A stretch of 64,000 nt of DNA from Daphnia carinata (taxonomy: Eukaryota; Arthropoda; Branchiopoda; Diplostraca; Daphniidae): the NCBI RefSeq assembly GCF_022539665.2, contig NC_081335.1:1798001-1862000 (forward strand), read 5' to 3'. The position numbers and the translations under genes were made by a program. Position 1 is the stretch's first letter. Every line of letters starts with the position of its first letter. Positions 43,513-57,064 of this stretch are shown piece after piece. Below the pieces are notes generated by a model that worked only from the letters and a program-made list of their open reading frames with translations, ran no database searches and was not told where the DNA came from.

Positions 43513-45702
43513 GGAGGGCCTAGTGAGTGGCTTTTATAATAATGATGAAAAGGAAATTTGTTGTTTGCCTAAGATTTTTGTTTTGTTTTCTTTTGATGGA
43601 GTGCTCCGCAGAGACGCATTATACTATCATCTTTTTATTTTTATTATTATTATTCTTTTTGAATTGAATTGAATCAAGTCACTGAAGAGTTGTGACTCCT
43701 TTTGTTTGTTTTTTTTCCTCCGCACAATCGCGATACGCTACCGCATGACGATGCAATTGCAAATGGCTACGTCAACGGTCGACGATTATACCTTTCCCGG
43801 AAATGGGAGGGGCTTTGGTACCCAAACTAAAAAAAAAACAAAAAAAAACTTCTCGTCGAGATACTCTGATATTTTGTTTTATCTATCTATTTGTACTCTA
43901 AATAAGGGTGTGTGAGCGTGCACGTAGCAAGATTGTGTGTCTCACTCTGCGCAGAAATGATGGATACATAAGTAACCTTTCTGTTTAATTGGAACACTCT
44001 CACGATAATGAGGCGGTAGATCGTGGAACACACCCTTGTTTTTTGTCTCTATTTCGTTCTTATTTGGTCTTTTTTTTTGTGTGTGTATTTCTATGCTTTT
44101 AGAGAATTCAGTCCTATTTTTAATTTTTTTTTTTTTTTTCTCTCTTTCCCTTTTTTTTTTTTCCTTCTTTCTCTCCCCTCTGGTCTGTTCTCTTCGCTGA
44201 TTGGTTCTAACCCAAAGCGGATGCATCACGTCGGGTCCATCCATCCAAACGGATAAGATCTATACTTTTTCTTTTTTTTTTTTTTTTTTGGATGGAACTC
44301 CTTTTCAAACACGAAAAAGAAGAAGAAGAAAAAAAAAAAAGAAGGGGGATAGGGTGAATGGGTGGGGTGTGTAAGGGATGAGGGGGGGGTGCGCTGGAGG
44401 GGGCTGGAACTACGTTGCGGCAGAAAAGAAAAAAAAAAAAAGCCGGGAGCAAGCTATCAGGACTTGGGATCGTGGTGAGTGGAGGGAAAAGAAGGGCGGA
44501 GGAAAACATGGTGGCATGGCAGCCGGCCAGAATTTCCATACGCTTTTTCTTTTTTTTTTTTTTAAGTAAAGAGTAAAAAAAAAAAAAAAAATCTTTTGAA
44601 AAGAAGGAGGCAAAAGACCAAAGTTCAAATCCATCGCCATGTTGAATAAATGCCAAAGCCTTGGAATAGGTGACGAAGAAACAACACAGTCACACACGGA
44701 AATTGTTGAAATTTTTTTTTTGATTTCCTAATGGATTCCGATGAATTCCACATTTGTTTTTTCCGGGGCGGTTCGCATCGTACCTTTTTAATATTAACAC
44801 CCTGTCCTACGTTTCTAATAGTGTTTACGTTAGGGATAAGGACGATCAGTTTTTTTTTTTTTGCCTGGCAACCAATTTCTTTTTTTTTTGGTGACGTCCG
44901 CTTCTCCTTCTACCGTTTGAAAAATAACAAGGTGGAAAGAGAGACGTGTGACTGTTTTTTCATTTGACGACGGCCTTTTGAAGTTCATTCAAGAGCGCAC
45001 TGGCCGTCTGGGATCTCTCTGTTCACAAATGTTAATATATAAAAAAAAGACCCAAAATGTTTCTTACTCCTCCTTGTATTTTGCCGGGTTGGTCAGGCAA
45101 GTAGGAACTAGACGATAATTTAATGGCCATGCATAATCTTCTCCCGACGGGCGCGTGTGTGTGTGTGTGTGTGTGTCTGTGTGTCTGTGTGTATGTTGTT
45201 GGCGTTCGTGTCTTCATCTGGCGAACGCCACGTACATTTTCACGGACAAAGAAAGAACGTTTTCTATTCGAATCTGTCGGAATTGTAATGCATAATAATA
45301 ACTCTTTCGATTATTTATCGCAAAGTTGAAGGATTAATTTCTTTATTTTCCCTAGGCTTAAATTTTTTTTTTTTTTTAAGATTCAAAGGTCTGTTGAGCT
45401 GCCACCCATGTAGAAGGCTGGCCAACTCGAACCGGACAAAAAAAAAAAAAACACGTCTTCTTTAATTCCTTTTTTTTTTTTTCTTTTTGAAATATTTATT
45501 TTCACATTTGTCGTACTTTTGGGTGGCTGGGAAACGACGAAGAAAGACACTCTGGTGTTTCTAAAAAGCTTGTGTAACACTGAAGTAGACGAGAGAGACA
45601 CGTAACACGAGAAAAAGAAAAGGACAACATCGTAAAATGGTCGATGCGCCGTATATACGTAAGGGCCCATATCGGTTACGTCAATTTCGGGGGATGTCCT
45701 AA

Positions 45703-45736
<34 letters not shown>

Positions 45737-46998
45737 GTTTGTGTTTTCCTTTTCTTGTTGCATAAAGCGAAAATAGAAAATGTGTTATCAAACAAAAAAC
45801 AAGACGCACACTTTTAGTGCCCTTGTTATTGTTGTTCTTACCTGACCAAGCGATAGACGACAATGGCCAACGTGATTGTCGTCATCCATCTTCGACTTGT
45901 TTATGAACAACATCCCGTTTTTTTTTTTTTTTCTTTCCTATTTATTTGTCGGTATCTTAAGGTTTTTCTAGTTATCTGAAAAAGCTCCCCCCCCCCTTTT
46001 TTTCCCCCAACTTTTTAGTGTGTGTACAGACGCGCTTTTTGATTGTATTTCTCGGTTCGCATTTTCCGGAGCGGTTGCAAATGTACGTAACCCCAACCCT
46101 GGGTACGTTACATCCAGGACGAGCATTCAAAAGATTAGCAGGAGAAATAGAAAGGATCTTTAAAGATCTGACATTTTGTTAAATTCGCTGACCTTTGGAT
46201 GGTCTATCCGATCTTTTCGTTTCTCTCACGGCATAATCTTCTATCGCGAAATTGTTTCGATGAAATTGCACCAAACAAGCTAGAATATTTCAGGCCACCA
46301 ACATTGTTTTTAATTTAAATTTATTATTTTTTTATCCACTTGAATTTGGTTTTTTTTTTTTGTTTGTTTGAATATTCCCAATTTTAGTATTTGTAGACTG
46401 TTGGTGCGATGAAGTGTCTGGGTTCGCTTTTTCACTGGGGGGGGGGGGGTTGTGTACACGCACTCAACTCCCGAAAATGCGTGCGTAGACGGTACACATA
46501 ATCAAACAACCGCGGCTCACGCTCGCACGTTTGCATTTGGTTCATTTTCCGTCTCAATCGAAAACGCAACTTTGTTTCTAAAGACAAACAACACATTTTT
46601 TTTTTCTTCTTGAATTATTCGAAGATTATGCGTAGCAGTTACGGTTAGACCATATCTAATCACGTGACTGTGAATATTTTACTACCGATTTGCTTCTTTT
46701 TATTTTCATTTCGTATAATTTAAACTTTTAAAAAAAAAGTTCAACCCATCAGAGGATCTTCATCTTTCTTTTTTAAATAACAAAATAAATAAATAAATAG
46801 AAACAGCAGTTTTAAGAGCGGAACGCATTCCTCGATCGCGAGAAAAAGAGAGTGTGAGAAAATACGAGATGAGAAAAGAATGTAAAGCGCACACACTCAA
46901 AGTTGTGTGGTAATGCCACCGGCGGCACCGCGGGGGTGGGGTTGCATGGGGGTAGACGCCATGTGAAGGGACGAGAGGCTCCGCATTGCACACATGTA

Positions 46999-47001
<3 letters not shown>

Positions 47002-47031
<30 letters not shown>
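47002..47031. repeat. (CA)n microsatellite
   Basis: A 30 bp CA tract followed by an A run. Confidence 0.95.
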
Positions 47032-47035
<4 letters not shown>

Positions 47036-49389
47036 AAAAATGTCTTTTGGGTTGCTCTTCGTCGTACATCATCGACTTGCCTCTAGGCGAATAATGATTG
47101 TAATACTACCAGCATCGCATATCATGCGCAAGTAAAGCGGCATCGCCGTTTGATTTGTGGTCATCTCGATCACCATTGAGCCAATGGGAAGCGAGCGTTA
47201 TCTTTCATAATACTGGGGGCCATGCATCAGCCTAGCGCAATGCAATGCGAAAGAAAAAGAAAATATTGGGTGAATAGATTCATCACATTGATCAATGAGG
47301 CAATCTATATACGCGGGTAAGAGTATTTAAGATTCTGATAAAACAAAAAAGAATGGTGGGGGGGGGGGGCTCGGGAAAGAAAATTGTCAACGCGTTCAAA
47401 ATGCCCGTGTGATAAACTTTTGCTCGATCCCATAAATAAAGACAAATGGAATTCTCACGCCGGGCGAAAACAAACACACAGACACACGTGCATTGAAACA
47501 GGGGGAATGAAAAGGAAGTTAGGACCGACCTACATCGAAACGTGAGAGATGCGTACCCGTCAATGTACGTTCGAAGTTCATCGTCGTTTAAATTTCTTTA
47601 ACGACGATAATGAGATCTTTGGGGAGTCGTCCGTGCCGTTGGAATCTGTCCGTTAATGCTGCGCCTATCGTGAATATCTAACAGCATCCGTCTGCCAGTA
47701 ATAAACAATTGCTATCATCGTCAACGAGCCGTAATGATATAAGGAGAGTATATTGCGGTATTACCATCAGAACTATTACCCATTCATTTTTTTTTTTTTT
47801 TTATCGAACCCACCGCAAACGTTAAGAGAAAAAAAAACAAACGAATTAAACACGTCGTTTATTCTCAGGTTAGATTTTTTTTTTTTTTTTTTTTTAATTT
47901 ATTTGTTTGGTTGTTATTTCCAGAGTTTATTGCGCAAGTTTCATGGTTGGCTCGCGTGCCATTCGACATGACGATGGCGTCGTAAAATGTATAGTACCAC
48001 CACTACTGCTGTGCAGTATATAACCGGTTAAACTAACATAACAGATAGTATACATACATAATGGACGGGAGGGGGGCTAGACTTGAAGAAACCCTTTTCT
48101 TCTTCTTCCTTCCCCCTTTTTATTATTATTTCTCGTGTTTTCGTTAAGGATTTCATCGCCCATCGACTAGATTGATCGTAAAAAGTGAAAAACGGCGTGT
48201 CCTCAGTCCTCACTCCCTCCCTCCCTCCCTATTCGGCATACACACATCGTATAGTCCTTTTGCTACCTAAATACCACCCACTAGAATCGTAAAGAAGATG
48301 GCGGGGGACTTTAACAGACGTAAAAATAAAAAGAATTCTTTTTTTTTTTTAAGGGAAGTAGGGAAAAAAAGAAAAAAAAGGCCGCACTGAAACCCCCTCG
48401 CCGCCTTAACCCCATAACAAACCATAAAACCGGTGGGTTTACATGCATAAAAAAGAAGAGAGAAGACGTTGTGTAATATGGCGGTTGGTTATGAATATCA
48501 ATGTCAATGCGTCTTGTGTCAATTCCCTCTTGTTTAAACAAAGAGGAGCGTACTTTAATGGTGCCATTTTTACGGCCGCTTCCGCACCTTCTTTTTTTTT
48601 TTCTCTTTAAAAAGATGAAAACGAAGCCACTTCCTTTTATTTTTCCATTTCGATATTTTTTCACTTTTATCTGTTTTCTATTTTATTTAATTTAATTTTT
48701 TTTTTTTTTTGAATTTCCCTCCTTCATCTTGGCGTATTAGGAATGACTTCATTATCCGCTAGCAACAGCAGACATTCCGATTTCCACTCAGCACGGGCTG
48801 ATTGCCACCACACGCTCCCCGTCGATTTTATTTTGTTCTCCTTTTTGCTTTTGCTTTTCCTTTCTCTTTCTTTTTTTTTTTTTTTTTAGTGTTATTATTA
48901 TTATTTCTTCCTTCTCTTTCACGGCACGGCTTTAATAGAAACCATTCAATTTTATGAAGTGATATGATGCTATACGGCTCGTAAAAGCCAGCTTAAGTAC
49001 AACATTAGGAGAAAAAAGGATGGGTGAGGAAGGGCAGAGGAAGAGGAAGAAGAAGAAAAAGAAAAAGACTAGACAACCTAGTCGGCCGTTTCTTCTTTAA
49101 CCGCGTGTGTGGGATGCCAGCGCAGCGGCGGATGTGCGCAATCAAACAGCTCCCCCTTTTTTTCTTCTTTTCTGTCCTTAAAAATTAAAAGAAAACAAAA
49201 AATGAATGCCTTAAATATTTGAAAATGTATTTTTTTTCTCTCTCTCTCTCTTTAGGTTTGATAGAGCCATTAGAATAATAACCGTGTAATTGCAAGATGG
49301 TGGTCGAAACGAGCCCTTTTGTCGGTAACGTGATTCTACATTAAGGGCGAATCGAGAGTGTTCATGTTTATGTTTTAATTTCTCTACAG

Positions 49390-49520
49390 ATTGGCAATGC
49401 AATCGAATCATTTCCCCCGGCAGCGCGAAATTCTGCTGGACTTGGCCTCGCAGGACGTTCATATTGTACTCGAAAATTCCACAGCAGTTTCCCTTCTCGC
49501 GGACAAAGTCCAAATGTCAG
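49390..49520 (+). other. Candidate plus-strand exon e (131 nt)
   Basis: The acceptor TTTTAATTTCTCTACAG and donor GTCAG|GTGATT bound a segment free of homopolymers with all three plus frames open. Frame 2 contains an ATG and helical-looking sequence (EILLDLASQDVHIVLENSTA). A 123 nt candidate intron separates it from exon f. The minus strand is also open here, so strand and coding status are not certain. Confidence 0.33.
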
Positions 49521-49643
49521 GTGATTCATTCGATATTGACATGTGAAATGCGATATTTATGATTCGATCGTTAATATTCCAGAGGAGTCTTGTATTCATT
49601 GTCTATGCGTTTTGTTTTTGTTTGTTTTTTTCTTTTTTTTCAG

Positions 49644-49776
49644 GTCAAATTCGATCGCTTTTGAAATGCAATCCTTACCCATCACCACTATACCACCACC
49701 TGCGATAACAAAATGCGCATTCACGCCCGGCACAACGTCAATGACCAATCCGAAACGAGCCGGAATACAACGAAAG
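49644..49776 (+). other. Candidate plus-strand exon f (133 nt)
   Basis: It is preceded by a strong TTTTCTTTTTTTTCAG acceptor and followed by GAAAG|GTAACA. Joined to exon e, frame e1/f2 stays open through both exons (ending TNPKRAGIQRK), and frame e2/f3 stays open to a TAA at 49707-49709, giving a 61-residue ORF from the internal ATG of exon e. No known domain in either. Confidence 0.33.
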
Positions 49777-52700
49777 GTAACACATTCACCAGAACACAAA
49801 TTTTTCTTCCCTTTTTTTTTTTTCTTTTCGACTATATTTTATTTTTTATTTATTTATTTTTATTTATATTTTTTTGGTTCTTTCCATTTCTTTCTTCTTT
49901 CTCGCTCCCATCCCAGCATTTTCTTAATATAAACCCCCGTCATCAGTAACGTGAACTGTGTGTGCGTCGGTATTAAATCATTCGGCACCGTGCACACGCA
50001 GAGGGGGCTACGTGAAGGGGAAAAAAAAAAAAATTTGGGAGAAGATGAAGAGGTTCCGCAGAGCAAATGCACACACTCCCCGCAATCTTCTCCTCCTACT
50101 CCTTTCGGGCTATCGTAGACGAAGAAGAAGAAGAAGAAAAAAAAGAGTATGAGATTAAAAAAAAAAAAAAGAATTCCAACGAATATAATATTTTCATCAG
50201 ACGAGAGAATAAGCGATGGGAGGGAGATAGATCGTAAATAAAGCTCCCCCGCCAGAAGAGGTCGGGTGGGTGGGTGAAGCTGTGTATATACTGTATGGCG
50301 AAGGAGAGAAATAGAGAGAGAAGCAGGAGCAAGAGAGGAGAGATATACGAGCCGGGCGACGTCAGCCAAGTGCTCTCTCTCTCTCTCTCTCTCTTTTTCT
50401 TCTTCCTCGGTCGATGGTTGGCTGGAGAAGAACTGCTTTTGCTGGGACCGAGAAGGGGGGGGGGGAGGGGGAGGGAGTTGGATTTTTCCTATAGGGCAGA
50501 GGCATTTTCTCTTGTTATAAATCACTCGGCTGACTCGCCCGTCTTTTTTTTTTCTTTCTTTTTTTTTTTTTTTCCTTTTTTCCCCCTTTTTTTGCCCCTT
50601 TAGCTCTTCGTCCGAGTTCACAGCTAAAATGGGAAATTTTTTTGTTACGTGCTGGGGTAGTAGCCAAAAAAAAAAAAAAAAATTTGTAAATAAACTGGAG
50701 CGCAACAGCGACTCCGCCACACACACACAAATAGGCGAATTTTTGAAAGAAAATGGATCTTTGTTTACCAAACCGCTAAATTCATTTCAAATCCAATAGC
50801 GATTCGGTGTGCTAAGGCCATTTTCTTTTATATAATAGAGTGTAGGGAGAAGGTTACATGTGTCCCTTTTACGATAGGATTTTCTTTTTTCTCTATTGAA
50901 GGATGCAACCAACTATGTAATAGAGAAACTTCGCATGTACCGCAGTTTTGAAGGCGTTTGGGGGAGAGAGGGGGTTGACTTTTGCGGAGGGTTGGTCTAG
51001 TAATATATGAAGTGAATTGTCTCTCGTCTCGTTTCTCATCCTTCAATAAGAGGAATAAAAGAAATCGAAGAAGAAGGGAGAAATTTCAATAGGACTTATT
51101 GCGAGCCGCTTATTGTTTGACGCATTGTCTTTTTGATGGGGGCCTCGGCTGCTGGGAATTTTTCAAACTGCGATCGAGAGCGAAAAGGTTCGATCTGCTC
51201 TTTTGTGTCCCTCATTGCCGCCTGCTCCACTCGTTTTGTCCCTTTAATACGAATGCCGGCAATAAAGACGAACCAATAAGGTTTGCTCCAGTTTCACCGC
51301 CAATTGGATACCTGTAGCTTCCCCAGCACGTAGCATTTAAAGTTTAATGCCATCGTTTCCATAACTTTAACCCTCTGCCCCTTTTTTTTTTTTTGTTTTG
51401 TCGATTGTTGTAAAACAATGGGATTAACTCGTAAGTCGCTCAGAATTCTTTGTTGTTTGGGTTTCGAATCTTGGATGTGTTTTAAAAGAAAAGAAGAAGA
51501 AGAAGAAGAAGAAAGAGATCAGCTGGCAGGGGGAAATGTGCGTTTCATTAATACTCACGTCGCCCAGGGTTAAGTGGAAAGTCGCTTTCCGTGCTGTGCA
51601 AGACGCGATCCTTAACAAGAACAACAGCAATGAAGAAAGAGGTCATTCTCTCACGTCTTCATCTAGCCAGGAAGGAGGAGAGAGAGAAGAAGGAAAAAAA
51701 AAAGAAAAAAAGAAAAGAGTTATTAGATGCAATATAACATTTCTTCTTCTTTTTTTTCCCGGGGTATTTTCCTATTATTATTCGGAGCTATGGGGTCTTT
51801 TTCTCCCGGTGATGTATTACTTAGTTATCATACCCCAGGTATATATCCACGTAGCCGTGCGTAGCCCTTCTTTTTCTTTTTTTTCTCTTTACTACTAGGC
51901 TACATATATAGTATATAAATATAGACGGCACGGACAACACGCTCACGACGAGACACAAAGATGGAATACCTTGGCGTCTGTCAGCCAATGGGCACAAAGA
52001 GAAGAAGAACCACCGCTGGTGTGCCCCAGGTGCAGGCACGTAATTAAGTTGAGAGACTTCGAAAAAGAAGGAGAGCCTAGAGCGAAGGGAGCCCTCGTGT
52101 AATTACGCATGGTTGGCCGACTTGTGTGTACCCGTCGTACGTTTTCTCCTACGTGATTGGTCACTGGGTTCTTTTGCAGTTAAAAAAAAAAAAAAGAAAA
52201 AAGGGAGACATAAGGAATTTAAGAAAAATAAAAATAAAGGGATAAAGATGCACACAATTTTTGTCTGTTTGTGTGTGTACAAAAGAAAACGAGAATTAGA
52301 AATATGAACAGCGCATTTATTCGACTGTGTGCGTACCATTGTTGTGCTGGCGTAAGACGGAAAGAAGAAATAAACAATCCCGCCTCGCCCGCGCGCAAAA
52401 CCCGCCGTTCAATGACTTGATTAGCCAAGCTCGAATGCGTCTTCTTTTTTTTTTTTTTCGTTGGTACTTTGACTCTTACGCATAACGCGCTTGCACATTA
52501 GCTTCGAAAAAGCTCGCTACGCGGGCTTCACAATAACTTTGACGCAGCGGGTTACTCGCTGCCTGCGCTCTTCGGCTCCGTTGTAAATCACATGTCGGGT
52601 TGGGATATGATTAAATGCTTTTTTTTTTTTTTTTAGTTTTTTTGGTAGGGTATTTTTTTTTTTTTTCTTTGTTGCGAAAACGGCCGCAAGGAGCAATCCA

Positions 52701-52805
52701 AGAAAATCCTTGGATTGCTTTTTTCGCTGGTGCTTTGAAATATTTGTAATTGCCCCCAAAACTGCAATGACAACAGTAAAGATACACTCGTGTTGTTTCG
52801 TTGAT

Positions 52806-52841
<36 letters not shown>

Positions 52842-55800
52842 TACGCTTCTTCTTCTTCAAATTATTCCTAGCAATAACTGTGTATTTGTTTTTCTTTGGC
52901 GCACGGCTTTGCATGTTTTATTTTTTTAAATGATAGCAGTGGTATAGAGCTATATCCCGCCTGCACTCTAACCACGACGTAGCCAGGGCTTCTTTATATA
53001 ATTCACGGTCATTTTCTTTTCTTTTTTTTCCGCAAACACAGTCAGTGATTGCGATAATAACGAGTTTCAGCATTACTTGACGGGGCACTAGTGATGTAGA
53101 GCTTTGCTTTTTTTTTGTAACGGAAAAAAAAGCAAACAACGGTTTTCATTTAGCCTTGATTTCCATGCAAACAGCATCGCCTGATGTATTTGTAATATAT
53201 AGCAAACCGAAACACTCGGGTGCCCCAAATGGTAACGCAGCCCACCGGAAAGCTCGTCTTATATTGGAAGTCACTGCCAGTGCAATACGCGCTCCTTCTT
53301 TTCTAGTTTGTCAGCCAGGAGTTGATGGAAATATTATGAGAATATAGGCTTTTTTTTCCTTCTTCGTTTCCATCGTTTTTATTTTTATTTGTTATTCGTT
53401 TCTCTTTTTTTACGCTTTCTATATATCCATCCATCCTTCTCTACTGTTAGTCTCTCGGCAGCCGGCGCTGCTTGCTGTTCATTGGTTGCATAGAGTAGAC
53501 AATATGACGCAATAAGTCTCTCGCATTCTCTCCCCTCCTTTCCTGACACACGCTGGCGCTGCCTGGCTTGTTTCACATTTTCAAGAGAGACCCCCTCGTC
53601 AGTGTCTCGTATAACCATCCGCCAGATGGAAACTATCGTTTACAACCTCAAATGGGCTATATACCCTGTTAGACGATGACGTGGGATTGCGTACATCACC
53701 AGCAATTCATTTCGCATCGTTATATATATGTGCACGGTTAGGAGTTGTAATAGCGGTAGTACTACAACACTAGTGCAGTCGTCGTTTTATTGGTCCACTA
53801 AAAAAAAAAAAAAAAGGCAAACAAGCGCTTACTCCAACCGCATTATGAGGTGTCGATTCAAGAGCCTTCAAATTGATATTTGATTACGAAAAAAAAAAAA
53901 AGAAAAAGCCGTCACTCCTTTTTTTTTTTTTCGTAATTTATTTCGAGTTATTTTCATACGAAGAGCTTTCATTCCAAGAATACAAACACGATAGAGTGCG
54001 CTACAAATCAAGCCAAAGCGCTTTAGATATGGACATGTATATTGAACCCCCTTGTCTTCTCTCTTTTCCTCTGTGTGTTTGCGCTATCAAAAAGGGAAGG
54101 GGTGATTGGTATTCCAATCAGATTGGCTAGTGGACTTTGGGGGAAGATACAAGTTTCAGCTCCTTCTCCAACTCGGCGAGAATGGTATCGCAAAGTGGGC
54201 GAAAAACCCGCAAGAAATAAAAAAAAAAAAAAAAAAAAAAGCGGAGCGATTCTTGTATTTTCTTTACCTTTTTTTTTTCTTTTGCACTCCACTATACTTT
54301 GACTCCTGTTTTCGATTCATTATAAAATGCTAATGCGCAGTTTCGTTTGTGTGTTGGCGTGTGGTTTTCCTCGAGCGCCCGAGGTCTATCGTTTCTTTCT
54401 TTTCCCTTTTTGTGTTGCTGGGGTCTCCAGCTAAGAGGAACAGCCTCAGTATGTTCGTTCAGGTAACACTGTTAGACTTGCATCTAGGACAAGAGAAATG
54501 AAGACGTTTGGCCGTCGCGGCATGAAAGGGGAGGATAAAAGAACATGATGAACGCGGGCAAGAAGAATAGACGAAGACGTGGAAGTTGAGTCTAACCTTT
54601 ATAATAATAACGAGCAATTATATCCGTCGGGGAAAGAGAGAAAAAAGTATTATATATATATATATAAGAAGGGTGCTGTGTATAATTACGAAACGCTTTG
54701 CGCGCCATTGGGCCGACAGTTCTCTCTCTATTCAGTTTCATGTTAATGTCTTTCTTCTTCTACTTCTTCTCCACTTGTTTCTTGTGTATAATTCGGGGCC
54801 TGGCTGGCGTGTGGGTGTGGCAAACCCGCATCCGTGTTCACGGTGGAGGCGGGCAGCGAGGCGATGATGCAGATGCTCATAATGTTATATTATCTTGATA
54901 CTACACTCTTTTTTTCTATTTTTTACTTTAACCTTTTTTTTTCCAAATATTTTTTAAAAAAGAAAGATTTTCAATGCGAGCATCATCTTGTTCGAATCTT
55001 ACGTTTGTTCCAGTCTCAGCTCAGCCGTGCTGTACCATATATACTTCATTTTCCAGTCCAGCAAACCGGGACGTGCCGGGCACGACTCTCAATTTTTATT
55101 TCCCTCCTATCTGCGCTCCGTTTTGGCCCTCCTCCCCCGTAACTGATGAAAGGAGGGCTGCTGCTAGAAACGGACTGGGCCGTAAAGCTTGAGAGCTCCT
55201 CGTGTGTACACGCTTGGCCGGCTCCGGCAGCACGGAATCCGACATACTTCGCTACCAGTTTCTTTCTCTCTCTCTCTATCTCTTTTTTTCTTTTTCTTTT
55301 TTTTTTTTTGCTTCCATCCATCCGTTTTCTTTCCCCTTAAAGAGCCGACTGTTTGTTTTCGTTTCCGTCCGAGCTCGAGCGTGCGTTTTCTGCAGTGCAG
55401 CAGCCAGGAACGAGAAAGATTTGTATTCCTCTTTTACAAACAAAAAAAAAAAAATCCTTCGTTTTATCGCGTCTTCTCCTTGACTTCTTTTCGTATTGGA
55501 TAAATTATCCTAGGCTAAAGAGAGTAACAAAACGAGCAAACAGAACTGAATCGATCATTTTTTAGGATGTCATGATAACAAAAGGGTTTTTGTCGCACCG
55601 TTTTCATTTGCAAATTAATTTGTTTTGGTTTTACCTACCGAGCACGTAACACTGCCCTTTGTCCCGAAGTCTGTGCCGTCTTCGTTCTTAGCATAGAATG
55701 ATAAAGAAGAAGGGAAATAAATCGCCGTTTCTAATCGCATTAGACACAAGTGCAACACAAGCAATGATGAGCCCAACAACTTAGAAGAAGAAAAAGCTGA

Positions 55801-57064
55801 TGAGCGCTCCTTTTTTCTTTCCGTTTTGCCGCTATTCTTTTCTTCCCTTTTATACATTATGGATTCCTTTCTTATGTCTGGGTGCGCACATATATCTTTG
55901 GCGAGGGGGTTTGTGCTGCGCTGCTGTGATTAAGATGGCAATTTCCTTGGGAGCGCTGCTGCACGCTCCTGCTGCTGCCGCCGCCTCCTCTTCCTCCTCC
56001 TCCATGTAACATCGATTGTATCAAAGTGCCATCCATACATCTTACGCGCCTCCGCCTCTTCTATACGACAAGCCTCTCTCTCCTTCGTCTTAAATCATGC
56101 AAGAGAAGGGAAACAAAAAAATGAACAAGAGGAAGAATAACAACTTGATATCCTTCTGCCCTTTTTTTTTCCTCCGCAAGTTCTGCAATGTTTTTTCCCC
56201 ATTTTACATTTAGCGCACCAAACACAATTGCCTCTCGAATGAGAGCTGATGTGTTAATAATTATAAAAAAGTAAAACAATGTGGTAAAGTGTTTCGTATA
56301 AAATGCAGAATATCAACCTGGCATGACTATAGCCTAATATATTATGATGATTGTAACAGGAGAAGAGGCGGAGTTTGAGTCGACTTGCCTGGACTTTATT
56401 GGGCCGGACGGGAGTGACGAACCAGCGGATAGCACGAGCCAGAGATTCCGTTTGGCGACCTTCCCATTCTTTCCATCTGCGATGCCAGTTATATTTCTAT
56501 CTTCGTCGCCGTTTATAATGAGTTTTATTTTTTGTTGTTTTTTTTTCTTATTTATTTCCCCGTGACTGAAGATGAGTCACTATACGATGAGGGTTGTAAT
56601 GGTTTTGCCTCCCTCTGAAATGATCACCGATCGCCAAGAATACTCAGCAGATACGTTCAGAAGCAGCCCGGCCAGGGACCTGGCAGCTAAGCCTCGTTTA
56701 TCGCACATAAAATCTGAAAGCTTAACGCAGTTTCCGTGACAAATGATTCGATAACTCCATCCGGATGCGTTATTAAAAATAGCACGAGCGTTTATAATAG
56801 CCGCCATCTGTTAGCAAGTTGTTCAACCCCATAAAATGAGAACCTACTTTTATCTGAAGTTAAGAAAGAGGGAGAGGTTTTCGATACTGTACTATTCCAT
56901 AGTTCAATTTTTTAATAGGGGAAACAAATGAAGTTTCATGGAAAGAGAGTGTCTTCCGGGTGGAACTCGCTTGATTTTCCTCAGTACATTGACGAACCAA
57001 GAAGTGTTTTTAAATGTGTAACGATGTGCCCAAAATTCGTCCTGTGACACGCGGCAATGTTAAC
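49777..57064. other. Upstream gene-poor region, third part, up to the satellite
   Basis: About 7.3 kb between the two-exon candidate and the satellite array. It holds (CT)n near 50373-50393, a 29-T run near 52810-52838, an 11 bp inverted repeat at 52692-52719, and a 32 nt splice-like segment at 54431-54462 (+). Homopolymers thin out after about 55.8 kb. Open frames at 53156-53347 and 56344-56565 (+) lack long homopolymers in their first part but match nothing I know. Confidence 0.6.
52692..52719 (+). repeat. Perfect 11 bp inverted repeat followed by T-run
   Basis: AGCAATCCAAG, a 6-base loop, then CTTGGATTGCT, followed by five T. The form is that of an intrinsic-type or Pol III-type terminator hairpin, but in an arthropod genome it may simply be a chance palindrome. 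Confidence 0.5.

Larger units (their letters stand above)
39430..49389. other. Upstream gene-poor region, second part
   Basis: About 10 kb with (GA)n at 40474-40509, (GT)n at 41056-41083, (TC)n at 41957-41995, a 34-T run at 42146-42179, a 17-G run near 43212-43228 and (CA)n at 47002-47031. PHO/YY1-type ATGGC motifs cluster at 41840-42640. No protein-coding gene was recognised; open frames are homopolymer artefacts. Confidence 0.65.

Noticed and set aside
44610-44640. tRNA B-box-like GTTCAAATCC
   Set aside because: No matching A box or cloverleaf arms could be found around it.
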